Part shown: positions 26,633 to 35,392 of the stretch, piece after piece
How positions within the stretch are numbered: position 1 is the stretch's first letter
How the letters are laid out: every line of letters starts with the position of its first letter
Assembly: GCF_047372505.1 (NCBI RefSeq)
Contig: NZ_JBKBEU010000001.1
Coordinates: forward strand, 1,178,001 to 1,242,000
DNA: 64,000 nt
From: Phaeobacter cretensis
GTDB lineage: Bacteria; Pseudomonadota; Alphaproteobacteria; Rhodobacterales; Rhodobacteraceae
Direction of reading: 5' to 3'
Position numbers and translations under genes: made by a program
Notes under the pieces: generated by a model
Told to the model about the DNA's origin: nothing
The model's input: only the letters and a program-made list of their open reading frames with translations
Database searches by the model: none

Positions 26633-27583
26633 ATGGGGTTTGATCTTAACGATCTGAGCAGAGCTATTCACAGGCATGGCCCAGTTGTTAGGGTGGTGAT
26701 TGCGGCCATTCGCGGCTCCTCCCCACGCGAAGTCGGCGCTGCGATGCTGGTCTGGGCAGGTGGTCAGTCCGGCACCATCGGGGGTGGCGTGCTTGAGTAT
26801 GAGGCGGCTGAAGCTGCCCGTCGCCAGATGCAAGATAACAAGGCACGGGTGCAAACCGTGCGGGCGCTGGGTCCTGATCTTGGTCAATGCTGTGGCGGCA
26901 CTGTCACCTTATGGAGCGAGATTTACCGCGCTGAGGATCTGCTAGATATGGATCCAGACGTTATCCTGCGATCCCTGAACCTCAGTGAAGGCGACCCACC
27001 GTTAGCGCTGCGCCGTCAATTGGCGCTGACGCGCAGTCAGGGCCATCGACCGGTGGCACAGTTAGTCGACGGCTGGCTACTGGAACCTGTGCACCATGCC
27101 GAAACACAGTTGTGGATTTGGGGGGCAGGCCATGTGGGCCGCGCGCTAATACATGTACTAGCCCCGATGCCGGATCTGGACATCACTTGGGTCGACACAG
27201 CGCCGGAGCGCTTCCCCACAGAAGTTCCTGAGAATGTCACTGTGATTCCGGCCGCAAAGCCCGCGGTATTGATGCCTCATACTCCTGAAAATGCACGGCA
27301 TTTAGTGCTGACCTATTCCCATGACCTGGATCTGGCGCTATGCCACGCGTTATTGCAGCGCGGTTTTGCCTTTGCCGGTGTGATCGGGTCTGCCACCAAA
27401 TGGGCGCGTTTCCGGTCGCGGTTGGCGGATCTGGGGCACGGGCCGGATCAGATCGCCCGGCTAAGCTGTCCGATCGGCGATCCTGCCCTGGGAAAACACC
27501 CTCAGATGATTGCGGTTGGGGTAGCGGCGGATCTCTTGCGCTTGAGCGCCACAACCGAGTTAAAAAAGGACAGACGCGCGTGA
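26633..27583 (+). CDS. xdhC: Xanthine dehydrogenase accessory protein XdhC
   Basis: Binds and sulfurates the molybdenum cofactor and hands it to XdhB. It has 316 residues. The N-terminal XdhC/CoxI domain shows GSSPREVGAAMLVW and IGGGVLEYEA, then DLGQCCGGTV with the paired cysteines. The C-terminal Rossmann-like domain shows LWIWGAGHVGRALIHVL and SHDLDLALCHALL. It follows xdhB after two bases. Its stop overlaps the GTG start of the transporter ATPase (GTGA at 27580-27583), so the purine dehydrogenase and the importer are probably on one transcript. Confidence 0.95.
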   Translation: MGFDLNDLSRAIHRHGPVVRVVIAAIRGSSPREVGAAMLVWAGGQSGTIGGGVLEYEAAEAARRQMQDNKARVQTVRALGPDLGQCCGGTVTLWSEIYRAEDLLDMDPDVILRSLNLSEGDPPLALRRQLALTRSQGHRPVAQLVDGWLLEPVHHAETQLWIWGAGHVGRALIHVLAPMPDLDITWVDTAPERFPTEVPENVTVIPAAKPAVLMPHTPENARHLVLTYSHDLDLALCHALLQRGFAFAGVIGSATKWARFRSRLADLGHGPDQIARLSCPIGDPALGKHPQMIAVGVAADLLRLSATTELKKDRRA

Positions 27584-29097
27584 CCCAACCCCTCTTAAGC
27601 CTGCAAGGTTTGACAAAGGCCTATCCCGGTGTTGTCGCAAACGATACGGTCTCTTTTAATATCGGTGCAGGAGAGGTTCATGCCCTGCTCGGCGAAAATG
27701 GTGCCGGGAAGTCTACTTTGGTCAAAATGATCTATGGCCTGGTGAAGCCAGACAGCGGCAAGATGCTATTGCGCGGCGAGGCATATGCCCCAAGCGAACC
27801 GCGCCAGGCCCGCGCCGATGGTATCGCCATGGTATTTCAGCATTTCTCATTGTTTGATGCGCTAAACGTGGCAGAAAACATCGCGCTTGGGATGGAGACC
27901 CCACCACCGCTACGAGATCTGGCCAACCAGATACGTAAGGTTTCGGAAACCTACGGCCTGCCGCTTGACCCGTTTCGCACAGTCGGAGATCTGTCCGCCG
28001 GTGAGCGTCAACGGGTAGAGATCATTCGTTGCCTTTTACAAGACCCGAAGCTGTTGATCATGGACGAGCCGACCTCGGTACTGACCCCGCAGGAAGTGGA
28101 AATTCTGTTTGAGACGTTGAAGAAGTTGCGCGTCGAAGGCACTTCAATTCTATATATATCGCACAAGCTGGAAGAGATCCGCACGCTGTGTGATCACGCC
28201 ACCATTCTGCGATTAGGTAAAAACGTCGGCGAATGTGTACCCGCCGAAACTTCGGCAGGGGATATGGCCGAGATGATGGTGGGCACCGCCTTGCAGACGC
28301 CGGAACGCTCCGGTCGCGCCCTTGGTGAGGTCGCCCTGGATATTAACGGCTTGTCGGTGCCCGCTCCCTCATCCTTTGGCACCGCTCTGAAAGATATCCG
28401 TATGACCGTCCGCAAAGGTGAGATCCTTGGCATCGGCGGCGTTGCCGGCAACGGTCAGGATGAACTGCTGGCGGTCTTGTCGGGCGAGACCACGACAACC
28501 GCCGACGGTGTCACTATGCATGGGGCACCTGTGGGCAATCTGGGCCCCGTAGCGCGCCGCCGACTGGGTATTCTAGCAGCACCCGAAGAACGACTGGGCC
28601 ATGCTGCCGCCCCGGATATGAGCCTGACAGAAAACGCAATGCTGACCGCAGCAACCCGCGAAGGTTTATCCAACCAGGGATTCCTAAAATGGGGCGCGGC
28701 CGCTGATTTTGCCAAACGAGTTATCAAGGAATTTGACGTGCGCACGCCGGGACCGGAAAACGCCGCACGTTCACTCTCGGGCGGGAACCTGCAGAAATTC
28801 GTGATTGGCCGCGAGGTATTGCAACGCCCGGAAGTGCTGGTGGTGAACCAGCCGACTTGGGGCGTGGATGCTGCCGCAGCAGCGGCCATTCGCCAATCGC
28901 TTTTGGATCTGGCTGCGAACGGCACTGCTGTGATCTGCATAAGCCAAGATCTGGATGAGCTGATGGAAATCGCCGACAGTTTTGCAGCACTGAACGAAGG
29001 CCGACTAAGCGCGCCACGCCCCACTGCCGGGCTGAGCGTCAATGAAATCGGCCTTATGATGGGCGGTGCACACGGCATGGAGGTGGCGCATGTCTGA
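27580..29097 (+). CDS. BMP-type nucleoside/purine ABC transporter ATPase (two ABC domains)
   Basis: Tandem ATPase of the sugar-type family used by BMP/NupA systems, 505 residues. Domain 1 has Walker A LLGENGAGKSTLVK, Q-loop VFQHFSLFDALNVAEN, signature LSAGERQRVEIIR and Walker B LLIMDEPTSVLTP. Domain 2 is degenerate in Walker A (GGVAGNGQDELL), with signature LSGGNLQKFVIGR and VLVVNQPTWGVD. The loss in one site is usual for the family. The GTG at 27580 was chosen because it overlaps the xdhC stop and has AAAGGA upstream. An ATG at 27340 would add 80 residues from inside xdhC. The likely substrate is a purine base or nucleoside, from the xdh context. Confidence 0.9.
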   Translation: MTQPLLSLQGLTKAYPGVVANDTVSFNIGAGEVHALLGENGAGKSTLVKMIYGLVKPDSGKMLLRGEAYAPSEPRQARADGIAMVFQHFSLFDALNVAENIALGMETPPPLRDLANQIRKVSETYGLPLDPFRTVGDLSAGERQRVEIIRCLLQDPKLLIMDEPTSVLTPQEVEILFETLKKLRVEGTSILYISHKLEEIRTLCDHATILRLGKNVGECVPAETSAGDMAEMMVGTALQTPERSGRALGEVALDINGLSVPAPSSFGTALKDIRMTVRKGEILGIGGVAGNGQDELLAVLSGETTTTADGVTMHGAPVGNLGPVARRRLGILAAPEERLGHAAAPDMSLTENAMLTAATREGLSNQGFLKWGAAADFAKRVIKEFDVRTPGPENAARSLSGGNLQKFVIGREVLQRPEVLVVNQPTWGVDAAAAAAIRQSLLDLAANGTAVICISQDLDELMEIADSFAALNEGRLSAPRPTAGLSVNEIGLMMGGAHGMEVAHV

Positions 29098-29218
29098 GCC
29101 ACTGAATTCGAATCGAACGCAGTTGCCACAATGGGCCGATGGCTCTGTCAGGCGTAATTTCGGAACGATGACAAGAACCGGAGACCTAATCTCCGGCCAA
29201 GAGGGGCAACAGGGATGA
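29090..29218 (+). CDS. Small ORF (42 aa) between ATPase and permease genes; unknown
   Basis: The frame begins MSEPLNSNRTQLPQWADG. Its ATG lies inside the last codons of the ATPase gene, and its TGA (29216-29218) overlaps the next permease ATG (29215). GGAGG at 29079-29083 is 6 bases before the ATG, an ideal ribosome site. The peptide is polar, without a membrane segment or known motif. A hairpin (CCGGAG 29178-29183, CTCCGG 29191-29196) lies within its 3' part, just before the permease ribosome site. It may be a real small protein or a coupling leader for the permease. Confidence 0.45.
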   Translation: MSEPLNSNRTQLPQWADGSVRRNFGTMTRTGDLISGQEGQQG

Positions 29219-30297
29219 TCCGGCTAGAGAAACGACCGCAGCCTTCGCGGGCCTGGTCCTTGGCAACGCCGTTGGTGGCGGTTCTGGCAACAATGATTGC
29301 GGGCGGCTTGTTGTTTGCAGCACTTGGCAAAAACCCGGTGGAGGCCATCCGCACGATTTTCTGGGACCCTCTGTTTGGCGAATTTTCCTTTTATTACCGT
29401 CCACAGTTGCTGATCAAAGGCGCACCATTGGTGCTGATTGCCATCGGACTTAGCCTCGGCTTTCGCGCCGGTATTTGGAACATCGGGGCTGAAGGCCAAT
29501 ATATTATGGGTGCCATCTGCGGTGCGGGTGCGGGCCTTGCCTTCTACCCGACGGAGTCGGCTCTGATCTTCCCATTGATGGTGCTGGCAGGTGCTCTCGG
29601 CGGCTGGGTTTGGGCGACGATACCAGCCGTGCTGAAAACTCGCTTTGGCACCAATGAAATCCTGGTCTCGCTCATGCTGGTCTACGTAGCCGAGCAGTTT
29701 CTTGCCTCGGTCTCGCTCGGATTATTGAAAAACCCGGAGGGCTTTGGCTTCCCAGGCTCACGCAATCTTCAGGCCTGGGACAGTGCTCATAATGCCGAGC
29801 TGGTCACTGGTACTGGCCTGCACTGGGGCGTGGTCGCTGCTTTGATTGCCGTCATCTTCGCCTACGTTCTGCTGAACCGCCACATGCTAGGCTATCATAT
29901 CCGGTTGACCGGTGAAGCTCCTCGTGCCGCTCGCTTTGCCGGGGTGAAACCAACGCGACTGATCTTGTTCTGTCTCGGCACTTCGGGTGCGCTGGCAGGG
30001 CTTGCCGGATTGTTTGAGGTCTCCGGTCCTTCTGGTCAGATCAGCATTGATTTCAACGTTGGCTATGGGTTCACGGCGATTATCGTGGCCTTTCTGGGCC
30101 GTCTGCACCCAGTGGGCATTCTGTTGGCAGGAGGGTTGATGGCGTTGACGTATATTGGCGGCGATATCGCCCAGTCGAACATGGGTCTGCCATCGGCCGC
30201 AATACAGGTGTTCCAGGGGATGTTGTTATTCTTCCTCTTGGCCCTAGACCTGTTGACCAATTTCCGCGTTACCCTGCTCAAGCCGGAGGCAACATAA
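29215..30297 (+). CDS. BMP-type ABC transporter permease, first (YufP/NupP type)
   Basis: Membrane subunit of the nucleoside/purine importer, 360 residues with about 9-10 hydrophobic segments, from PLVAVLATMIAGGLLFAALG near residue 20. Family markers are GLSLGFRAGIWNIGAEGQYI, ETSFGTNEI-like RFGTNEILVSLMLVY and RHMLGYHIRLTGEAPRAARFAG, the cytoplasmic loop that meets the ATPase. AGGGG precedes the ATG. Its stop (TAA) overlaps the ATG of the 35-codon small ORF that follows. BMP-type permeases are wider than typical sugar permeases, and this one has the normal size. Confidence 0.92.
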   Translation: MIRLEKRPQPSRAWSLATPLVAVLATMIAGGLLFAALGKNPVEAIRTIFWDPLFGEFSFYYRPQLLIKGAPLVLIAIGLSLGFRAGIWNIGAEGQYIMGAICGAGAGLAFYPTESALIFPLMVLAGALGGWVWATIPAVLKTRFGTNEILVSLMLVYVAEQFLASVSLGLLKNPEGFGFPGSRNLQAWDSAHNAELVTGTGLHWGVVAALIAVIFAYVLLNRHMLGYHIRLTGEAPRAARFAGVKPTRLILFCLGTSGALAGLAGLFEVSGPSGQISIDFNVGYGFTAIIVAFLGRLHPVGILLAGGLMALTYIGGDIAQSNMGLPSAAIQVFQGMLLFFLLALDLLTNFRVTLLKPEAT

Positions 30298-30404
30298 TGC
30301 AAAGGCTCGCAACCTGGCGACTTACCTTGCCTGCGGCCTTTACGTCAGGCCTGCCCCTTGCCCTGCCGCTCTATTTTGCCTTGCGTGAAACGAGGAACGC
30401 CTAA
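30297..30404 (+). CDS. Small hydrophobic ORF (35 aa) between the two permease genes; unknown
   Basis: This frame starts on the permease stop (TAATG at 30295-30299) and ends one base before the next ATG (30406). GGAGG at 30285-30289 is 7 bases upstream of its ATG. The product begins MQRLATWRLTLPAAF and has a hydrophobic stretch of about 18 residues (LPAAF to LYFAL) flanked by Arg on both sides. This could be a single membrane helix, so it might be a small accessory subunit of the transporter. Translation coupling without a stable product is the main alternative. I know of no matching family. Confidence 0.5.
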   Translation: MQRLATWRLTLPAAFTSGLPLALPLYFALRETRNA

Positions 30405-30405
30405 T

Positions 30406-31326
30406 ATGGATCTTTCAGCAATCAATCCGGTTCTCCTCATCGCCTCGCTGATGGTCGCGGCAACACCGATCCTGATCGCTGCGATCGGCGAGTTGGTGGT
30501 CGAGAAATCGGGCGTTCTAAACCTCGGTGTTGAGGGCATGATGATCACTGGCGCCATCGCGGGTTTTGCCACTGCGGTGGAAACCGGCTCGCCGCTTCTT
30601 GGCTTTGTTGCGGCAGCTGTTGCCGGTGCAGCTCTATCCGTCTTATTTGGCTTTCTCACTCAATTTGCACAAGCCAACCAGGTGGCATCTGGTCTGGCGC
30701 TGACGCTGTTCGGCCTTGGGTTATCGGCGCTGATGGGGCAGTCCTATGTCGGCGTCAAACCTCCCCAAATGGGGGATATCCACATCCCAATCCTAAGCGA
30801 TACTCCAGTTGTGGGGCCGATCCTCTTTGGTCATGATATCATTCTCTATTTTGGCATTGCACTGACGGCATCGGTCTGGGCGCTGCTAAAATTTTCCCGC
30901 GCAGGGCTGATCCTGCGTGCGGTGGGTGAAAACCATGATGCCGCCCATGCGCTTGGCTACAAAGTGGTTCGGATACGCCTGATGGCGATCCTGTTTGGCG
31001 GCGCATGTGCCGGTATCGGGGGCGCTTATATCAGCCTCATCCGGGTACCGCAGTGGACCGAGGGTATGACGGCGGGCGTCGGCTGGATTGCACTGGCGCT
31101 GGTGGTCTTTGCCAGCTGGAAACCTTGGCGCGCTTTATTGGGTGCCTATCTTTTTGGCGGCGTCACTGTGGTGCAACTCAATCTTCAGGCTGCGGGCGTT
31201 GCCATCCCGGTCGAGTATCTGGCAATGTCGCCTTATGTAATCACAATTGTCGTGCTTGTTATCCTTTCCGCGGACAAGAGCAGCGCACCTGCAGCGCTTG
31301 GTCGCAATTTCCATGCTTCGCGCTGA
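30406..31326 (+). CDS. BMP-type ABC transporter permease, second (YufQ/NupQ type)
   Basis: Second membrane subunit, 306 residues. The ATG at 30406 has GAGGA nine bases before it and gives the usual short N-terminus before the first helix. An upstream in-frame ATG at 30358 would lie within the small ORF. Conserved parts are GELVVEKSGVLNLGVEGMM, QANQVASGLALTLFGLGLSAL and RAVGENHDAAHALGYKV, the ATPase-docking loop. It is followed by the binding-protein gene after 72 bases. Confidence 0.92.
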   Translation: MDLSAINPVLLIASLMVAATPILIAAIGELVVEKSGVLNLGVEGMMITGAIAGFATAVETGSPLLGFVAAAVAGAALSVLFGFLTQFAQANQVASGLALTLFGLGLSALMGQSYVGVKPPQMGDIHIPILSDTPVVGPILFGHDIILYFGIALTASVWALLKFSRAGLILRAVGENHDAAHALGYKVVRIRLMAILFGGACAGIGGAYISLIRVPQWTEGMTAGVGWIALALVVFASWKPWRALLGAYLFGGVTVVQLNLQAAGVAIPVEYLAMSPYVITIVVLVILSADKSSAPAALGRNFHASR

Positions 31327-31398
31327 TCTGGTGTGTGGCGGAACCTCTGTCCAGGGTCCTCTCCTGGGCACAACAACAAAAACGGGGAGTCCCTAACT

Positions 31399-32475
31399 AT
31401 GAAACTCAATACACTGCTGACCAGCGCCGCCATGGCGCTTGGCCTGGCAACCAGCGCCATGGCAGCTGACGACAAAACCAAAGTGGGCTTTGTCTATGTG
31501 GGCCCGGTTGGCGATGGTGGCTGGACATTTGAACATGACCAAGGCCGCAAGGCGGTTGTAGAAGAATTCGGTGACAAGGTCGAAACCGTCTATGTCGAAA
31601 ACGTCGCCGAAGGCCCCGACGCAGAACGCGTGATGACACAGATGGCGCTGGAAGGTGCAGATCTGATCTTCACAACCTCTTTCGGCTACATGGATCCCAC
31701 CATCAATGTCGCCAAGAAATTCCCCAAAGTGAAGTTTGAGCACGCCACCGGCTACAAACGCGCGGACAATGTCTCAACCTACTCCGCACGTTTCTATGAA
31801 GGTCGTGCAGTGCAGGGCCATATCGCAGGCAACATCACTGAAAGCAATATCATTGGCTACATCGGGTCCTACCCAATCCCTGAAGTGATCCGCGGCATCA
31901 ACTCGGCCTACATCCATGCCAAGAAGGTAAACCCTGACGTCGAGTTCAAAATCGTCTGGGCCTTCACCTGGTTCGACCCGGCAAAGGAGGCCGATGCAGC
32001 CAAGGTTCTGATTGAACAAGGCGCTGATGTGATCCTGCAGCACACCGATTCCACTGCACCACAGGCGGCGGCTCAGACGGCGGGCAATGTCTACACCTTC
32101 GGTCAGGCGTCAGACATGGCAGAATATGGCCCGAAACCACGCGTTTCGTCGATCATTGACGACTGGGCACCTTACTATATTGCCCGCACGCAGGCAGTGA
32201 TGGATGGCAACTGGTCCAGCACGGACACCTGGCATGGTATCGGCGAAGGCATGGTAAAAATCGGCGAGATCACCGACGCAGTTCCCGCCGCTGTGAAAGA
32301 AGAAGCGCTGGCGCTGCAGGCCTCATTGGCCGATGGCTCCTACCATGCGTTTACCGGCCCGATCAAAAAGCAGGACGGCAGCGACTGGCTGGCAGAGGGT
32401 GACACCGCTGACGATGGCACATTGGCTGGCATGAACTTCTTCGTAGAAGGTATCCAGGGTGACATCCCGCAGTAA
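31399..32475 (+). CDS. BMP-family ABC transporter substrate-binding protein
   Basis: Periplasmic (or lipoprotein-like in other species) nucleoside-binding protein of the BMP/Med/PnrA family, 358 residues. The signal peptide is MKLNTLLTSAAMALGLATSA with a cut after AMA. There is no lipobox Cys, so it should be soluble. Family motifs are KVGFVYVGPVGDGGWTFEHDQGRK, EGADLIFTTSFGYMD and FYEGRAVQGHIAGN. GGGGAG lies 8 bases before the ATG at 31399. It is the last gene of the xdh-transporter cluster, and a clear terminator follows. Related proteins bind purine nucleosides or bases, which fits the xdh genes. Confidence 0.92.
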   Translation: MKLNTLLTSAAMALGLATSAMAADDKTKVGFVYVGPVGDGGWTFEHDQGRKAVVEEFGDKVETVYVENVAEGPDAERVMTQMALEGADLIFTTSFGYMDPTINVAKKFPKVKFEHATGYKRADNVSTYSARFYEGRAVQGHIAGNITESNIIGYIGSYPIPEVIRGINSAYIHAKKVNPDVEFKIVWAFTWFDPAKEADAAKVLIEQGADVILQHTDSTAPQAAAQTAGNVYTFGQASDMAEYGPKPRVSSIIDDWAPYYIARTQAVMDGNWSSTDTWHGIGEGMVKIGEITDAVPAAVKEEALALQASLADGSYHAFTGPIKKQDGSDWLAEGDTADDGTLAGMNFFVEGIQGDIPQ

Positions 32476-32506
32476 GCGACACGGATCGTCCTGATTACAA
32501 ACACAA

Positions 32507-32535
32507 AAAAGGCCCGCTTCTTTGGCGGGCCTTTT
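32507..32535. terminator. Rho-independent terminator after the BMP transporter operon
   Basis: GGCCCGC (32511-32517) pairs with GCGGGCC (32525-32531) across a 7-base loop, preceded by AAAAAA and followed by TTTT. It lies between convergent genes and can act on both strands. Confidence 0.85.
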
Positions 32536-32584
32536 ACGTGGTGCTGACGGGGCCGGCTACGTTTGGACAGCCTGGTTCCCAAGA

Positions 32585-33196
32585 TCATTCCTGTTGAAAC
32601 ACACGCCGTGCCAACAGAATCCGCGATGTCGCCGTGACCAGACACAGCACACCAAAAACCCAGGCCAATGATGCAAACCACTGCGGCAAGATACACAATA
32701 GGACAAAGAAACCGATAGTCTCTGCCCCCTCTAGCAAACCGCCAGTAAAATAGAGCGTCTTCACCCCACGCGCTGTGCTCTTCATCTTTTGTTTTTCGGC
32801 CAGCACTGCATAGCCTAGAAAACTGGTTCCATTGACATAAAAGGTCATCAATAAAAATGCACCTGCAGCACCGTTTCGTACCGGGTCAGCCAGCACAAAC
32901 GCCAACGGAATTGCGCCGTAAAATAGAAAGTCGCATGTAATATCCAGATAACCGCCAAAATCACTTGGCTCACTGGCGCGGGCCACCGCTCCGTCCAATC
33001 CATCGGCCAGTCTAGACAAAAGTAACGGCAGTAGCGCCAGTGTATACATGCCACAGGCAATCATCCCTGCTGCCAGCAGTCCCAGCGCCAACCCAATAAG
33101 AGTGACCTGATTGGCGCTGATCCCTGCCCGCGCAATCACTTGGCCTTGCGCGTTCAACACTGGGTCAATCAACGGGCGAATTTTTGAATCAAACAT
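32585..33196 (-). CDS. CDP-alcohol phosphatidyltransferase family protein
   Basis: Integral membrane enzyme that joins a CDP-linked lipid or alcohol to an alcohol acceptor in phospholipid synthesis, 203 residues with about five to six membrane segments. The catalytic motif DGLDGAVAR then GGYLDITCD near residues 75-100 matches D-x2-D-G-x2-A-R-x8-G-x3-D-x3-D. The ATG at 33196 has AGGGA upstream; an earlier in-frame ATG at 33256 is less likely. It is divergent from the aldo/keto reductase gene. The acceptor cannot be read from the sequence. The length is near that of PgsA or PssA relatives, but I would not choose between them. Confidence 0.82.
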   Translation of the reverse strand: MFDSKIRPLIDPVLNAQGQVIARAGISANQVTLIGLALGLLAAGMIACGMYTLALLPLLLSRLADGLDGAVARASEPSDFGGYLDITCDFLFYGAIPLAFVLADPVRNGAAGAFLLMTFYVNGTSFLGYAVLAEKQKMKSTARGVKTLYFTGGLLEGAETIGFFVLLCILPQWFASLAWVFGVLCLVTATSRILLARRVFQQE

Positions 33197-33338
33197 ATTT
33201 TTCCCTACCTTGCGACCGGGAGCTTTGCCACTCACGATTATGATAGGGTATCGCAAGGGTATCTCTCAGATCTCTTTGTACCCAGCCCTTGTCATTTTGC
33301 GCTTTTGGTTACATCAGATGCGTGCCAACCTCCGCGCC

Positions 33339-34316
33339 ATGACAGATCTACAGACATCCGCACGCACCACCCCGCTGACAAGCCTTGATGGCACCGTTGC
33401 AAGCGACCTTGCCTTCGGCACCATGCAATTTGGCGGCCGCGCCGATGCAGGCCAATCAGCTGCAATGTATGATGCCTGCCGTGCTGCAGGGATCACCCAT
33501 TTCGACACTGCCTGGATCTACACCGATGGCACAAGCGAAGAGATCCTTGGCCAGTTGATCAAGAGCGAGCGCGACAGCCTGTTGATCGCCACAAAGGTAG
33601 CCTATACCGGCGGCGCAGGGGCGCAAAACATCCGACGACAGTTTGACCAATCGCGCAGAAGACTCAGTCAGGATATGGTCGACATTCTCTATCTGCATCG
33701 GTTCGACCCTGATACAGATTTGCGAGAGAGTCTGGAGTGCTTGGCCAGCCTGCGAGAAGCCGGACAGATCCGCTATCTTGGGCTATCAAATTTTGCAGCG
33801 TGGCAGGTGATGAAGGCAATCATCGCCGGCCAGACATTTGACCTGCGTCCCGCGATCCTGCAACCGATGTATTCCCTGATCAAACGCCAGGTCGAGGTTG
33901 AGATCTTGCCAATGTGCGCCGATCAGGGCATCGCCGTTGCGCCCTATTCGCCGCTGGGCGGCGGCATGCTGACAGGAAAATATAGCAACGCACCCCATAC
34001 TAACGGCAGCCGTGGACGGCTGGACGAGGATCCGCGTTATGCTGAACGCTATGGCCAGAAATGGATGCAGGAAACCGCTATGGACCTCATCACATTGGGA
34101 CAAGAGATGGACGTAGCCCCGGCCAGTCTCGCCGTGGCTTGGGCTGCCGCTTATGGAGCAAATGTGACGCCGATCATCTCAGCCCGCTCAGTTGAGCAGC
34201 TTCGCCCTTCACTGGCTGCACTTGATATCGACATGACAGCTGATCTTTACGCACGGGTTTCGGCATTAAGCCCACGTCCCGCGCCCGCAACCGACAGGTT
34301 GGAGGAGCAAAAATGA
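33339..34316 (+). CDS. Aldo/keto reductase
   Basis: NADPH-dependent oxidoreductase with a TIM-barrel fold, about 325 residues. The catalytic tetrad is visible: Asp in THFDTAWIYTDG, the Tyr following, Lys in LLIATKV and His in DILYLHRFDPD. The NADPH-binding end has SARSVEQLRPSLAAL. The start is not certain: ATGs at 33318 and 33339 are in frame and neither has a strong ribosome site. The stop overlaps the next gene's ATG (ATGA at 34313-34316). Three genes form a compact operon with a FAD oxidoreductase and a DUF938 protein. Substrate unknown. Confidence 0.85.
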   Translation: MTDLQTSARTTPLTSLDGTVASDLAFGTMQFGGRADAGQSAAMYDACRAAGITHFDTAWIYTDGTSEEILGQLIKSERDSLLIATKVAYTGGAGAQNIRRQFDQSRRRLSQDMVDILYLHRFDPDTDLRESLECLASLREAGQIRYLGLSNFAAWQVMKAIIAGQTFDLRPAILQPMYSLIKRQVEVEILPMCADQGIAVAPYSPLGGGMLTGKYSNAPHTNGSRGRLDEDPRYAERYGQKWMQETAMDLITLGQEMDVAPASLAVAWAAAYGANVTPIISARSVEQLRPSLAALDIDMTADLYARVSALSPRPAPATDRLEEQK

Positions 34317-35392
34317 CAGAAGTTGACTATCTGATCATTGGCGGTGGACTAGCTGGTCTGAGCGCCGCTGCAGCCCTCGCACCAACCGACGCACGCATTC
34401 TGGTACTGGAGCGGGAAGAAGCGCTTGGCTATCACTCATCGGGCCGCTCTGCCGCCATGTTCGAGGCCCATTATGGCCCTGCGCCGGTGCAAGTCTTAAG
34501 TCAGGCAAGCGAAGCACACCACCGGGATCAGAAATGCCTTAGCCCGCGTGGCCTGTTGCTGGTCGGGCGGGCCGATCAAGCCGAGATATTCGAGGCTGAT
34601 TGTACGGCGCTGGCGTTGAACAAGATCTCAGTTGCAGAAGCCTGTGAAATGATTCCGGTGCTTGATCCCGAACAGGTCAGCTTCGCTGCCCACCACAGTG
34701 CGGCGATGGATCTGGATGCAGATCTGCTATTGCAGGGATTTGCAAAAACCCTGCGTGCCCATGGTGGCGAGATAAGAACCCGCGCCGCCGTCAGCGCATT
34801 GAGCCGCTCAGAGGATGGCTGGCAGGTTCGCTGTGGCGAGGATCAGATCGCGGCAAAAACCGTTGTTAATGCAGCCGGGGCTTGGGCGGATGAGCTGGCA
34901 AAGATGGCCGGCATCGCTCCCATCTGCCTACAGCCCAAGCGCCGTTCAATGGCGCGGCTACCCGCGCCCGGCGGCCATGACGTTAGCCGCTGGCCCATGA
35001 CCATGGGCGCGGGAGAAACATGGTATGCCAAACCCGATGCGGGCAAGCTGCTGGTCTCTCCCGCCGAGGCAGATCCGGTCGCCCCTCATGACGCATACGC
35101 CGATGACCTTGTGCTGGCCGAAGGGCTCGCCCGCTATGAGGAGATGGTGACAACCCCGGTGACCCGGGTCGAGCACAACTGGGCCGGATTGCGTAGCTTT
35201 GTGGCCGACGGTATTCCGGTGCTGGGTCCGGATCCCGCCGACCCCAGCTTTGTCTGGTGCGCAGGTCAGGGCGGTTATGGCGTGCAGATCTCGCCAGCTG
35301 CTGGACGATTGATTGCTGCTCTGGTCACCGGAGCGGCAGCCGAATTCGATGCTGCCACCGTTGCGGCCCTTAGCCCTGAGAGGTTGCGCTGA
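34313..35392 (+). CDS. FAD-dependent oxidoreductase of the DAO family
   Basis: Flavoprotein of the D-amino acid dehydrogenase/glycine oxidase/sarcosine oxidase group, 359 residues. The N-terminal dinucleotide loop is YLIIGGGLAGLSAAAAL at residues 6-22, then VLEREEALGYHSSGRSAAMF, the part that touches the flavin. The C-terminal WCAGQGGYGVQISPAAGRLIA is the second FAD-binding element. The ATG overlaps the aldo/keto reductase stop, and the stop shares one base with the next start (TGATG). The amine or hydroxy acid substrate is not evident. Confidence 0.87.
   Translation: MTEVDYLIIGGGLAGLSAAAALAPTDARILVLEREEALGYHSSGRSAAMFEAHYGPAPVQVLSQASEAHHRDQKCLSPRGLLLVGRADQAEIFEADCTALALNKISVAEACEMIPVLDPEQVSFAAHHSAAMDLDADLLLQGFAKTLRAHGGEIRTRAAVSALSRSEDGWQVRCGEDQIAAKTVVNAAGAWADELAKMAGIAPICLQPKRRSMARLPAPGGHDVSRWPMTMGAGETWYAKPDAGKLLVSPAEADPVAPHDAYADDLVLAEGLARYEEMVTTPVTRVEHNWAGLRSFVADGIPVLGPDPADPSFVWCAGQGGYGVQISPAAGRLIAALVTGAAAEFDAATVAALSPERLR

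Noticed and set aside
27340..27579. 80-residue N-terminal extension of the BMP-type ATPase
   Set aside because: It lies wholly within xdhC in another frame. The GTG at 27580 has a ribosome site and gives the normal family length.
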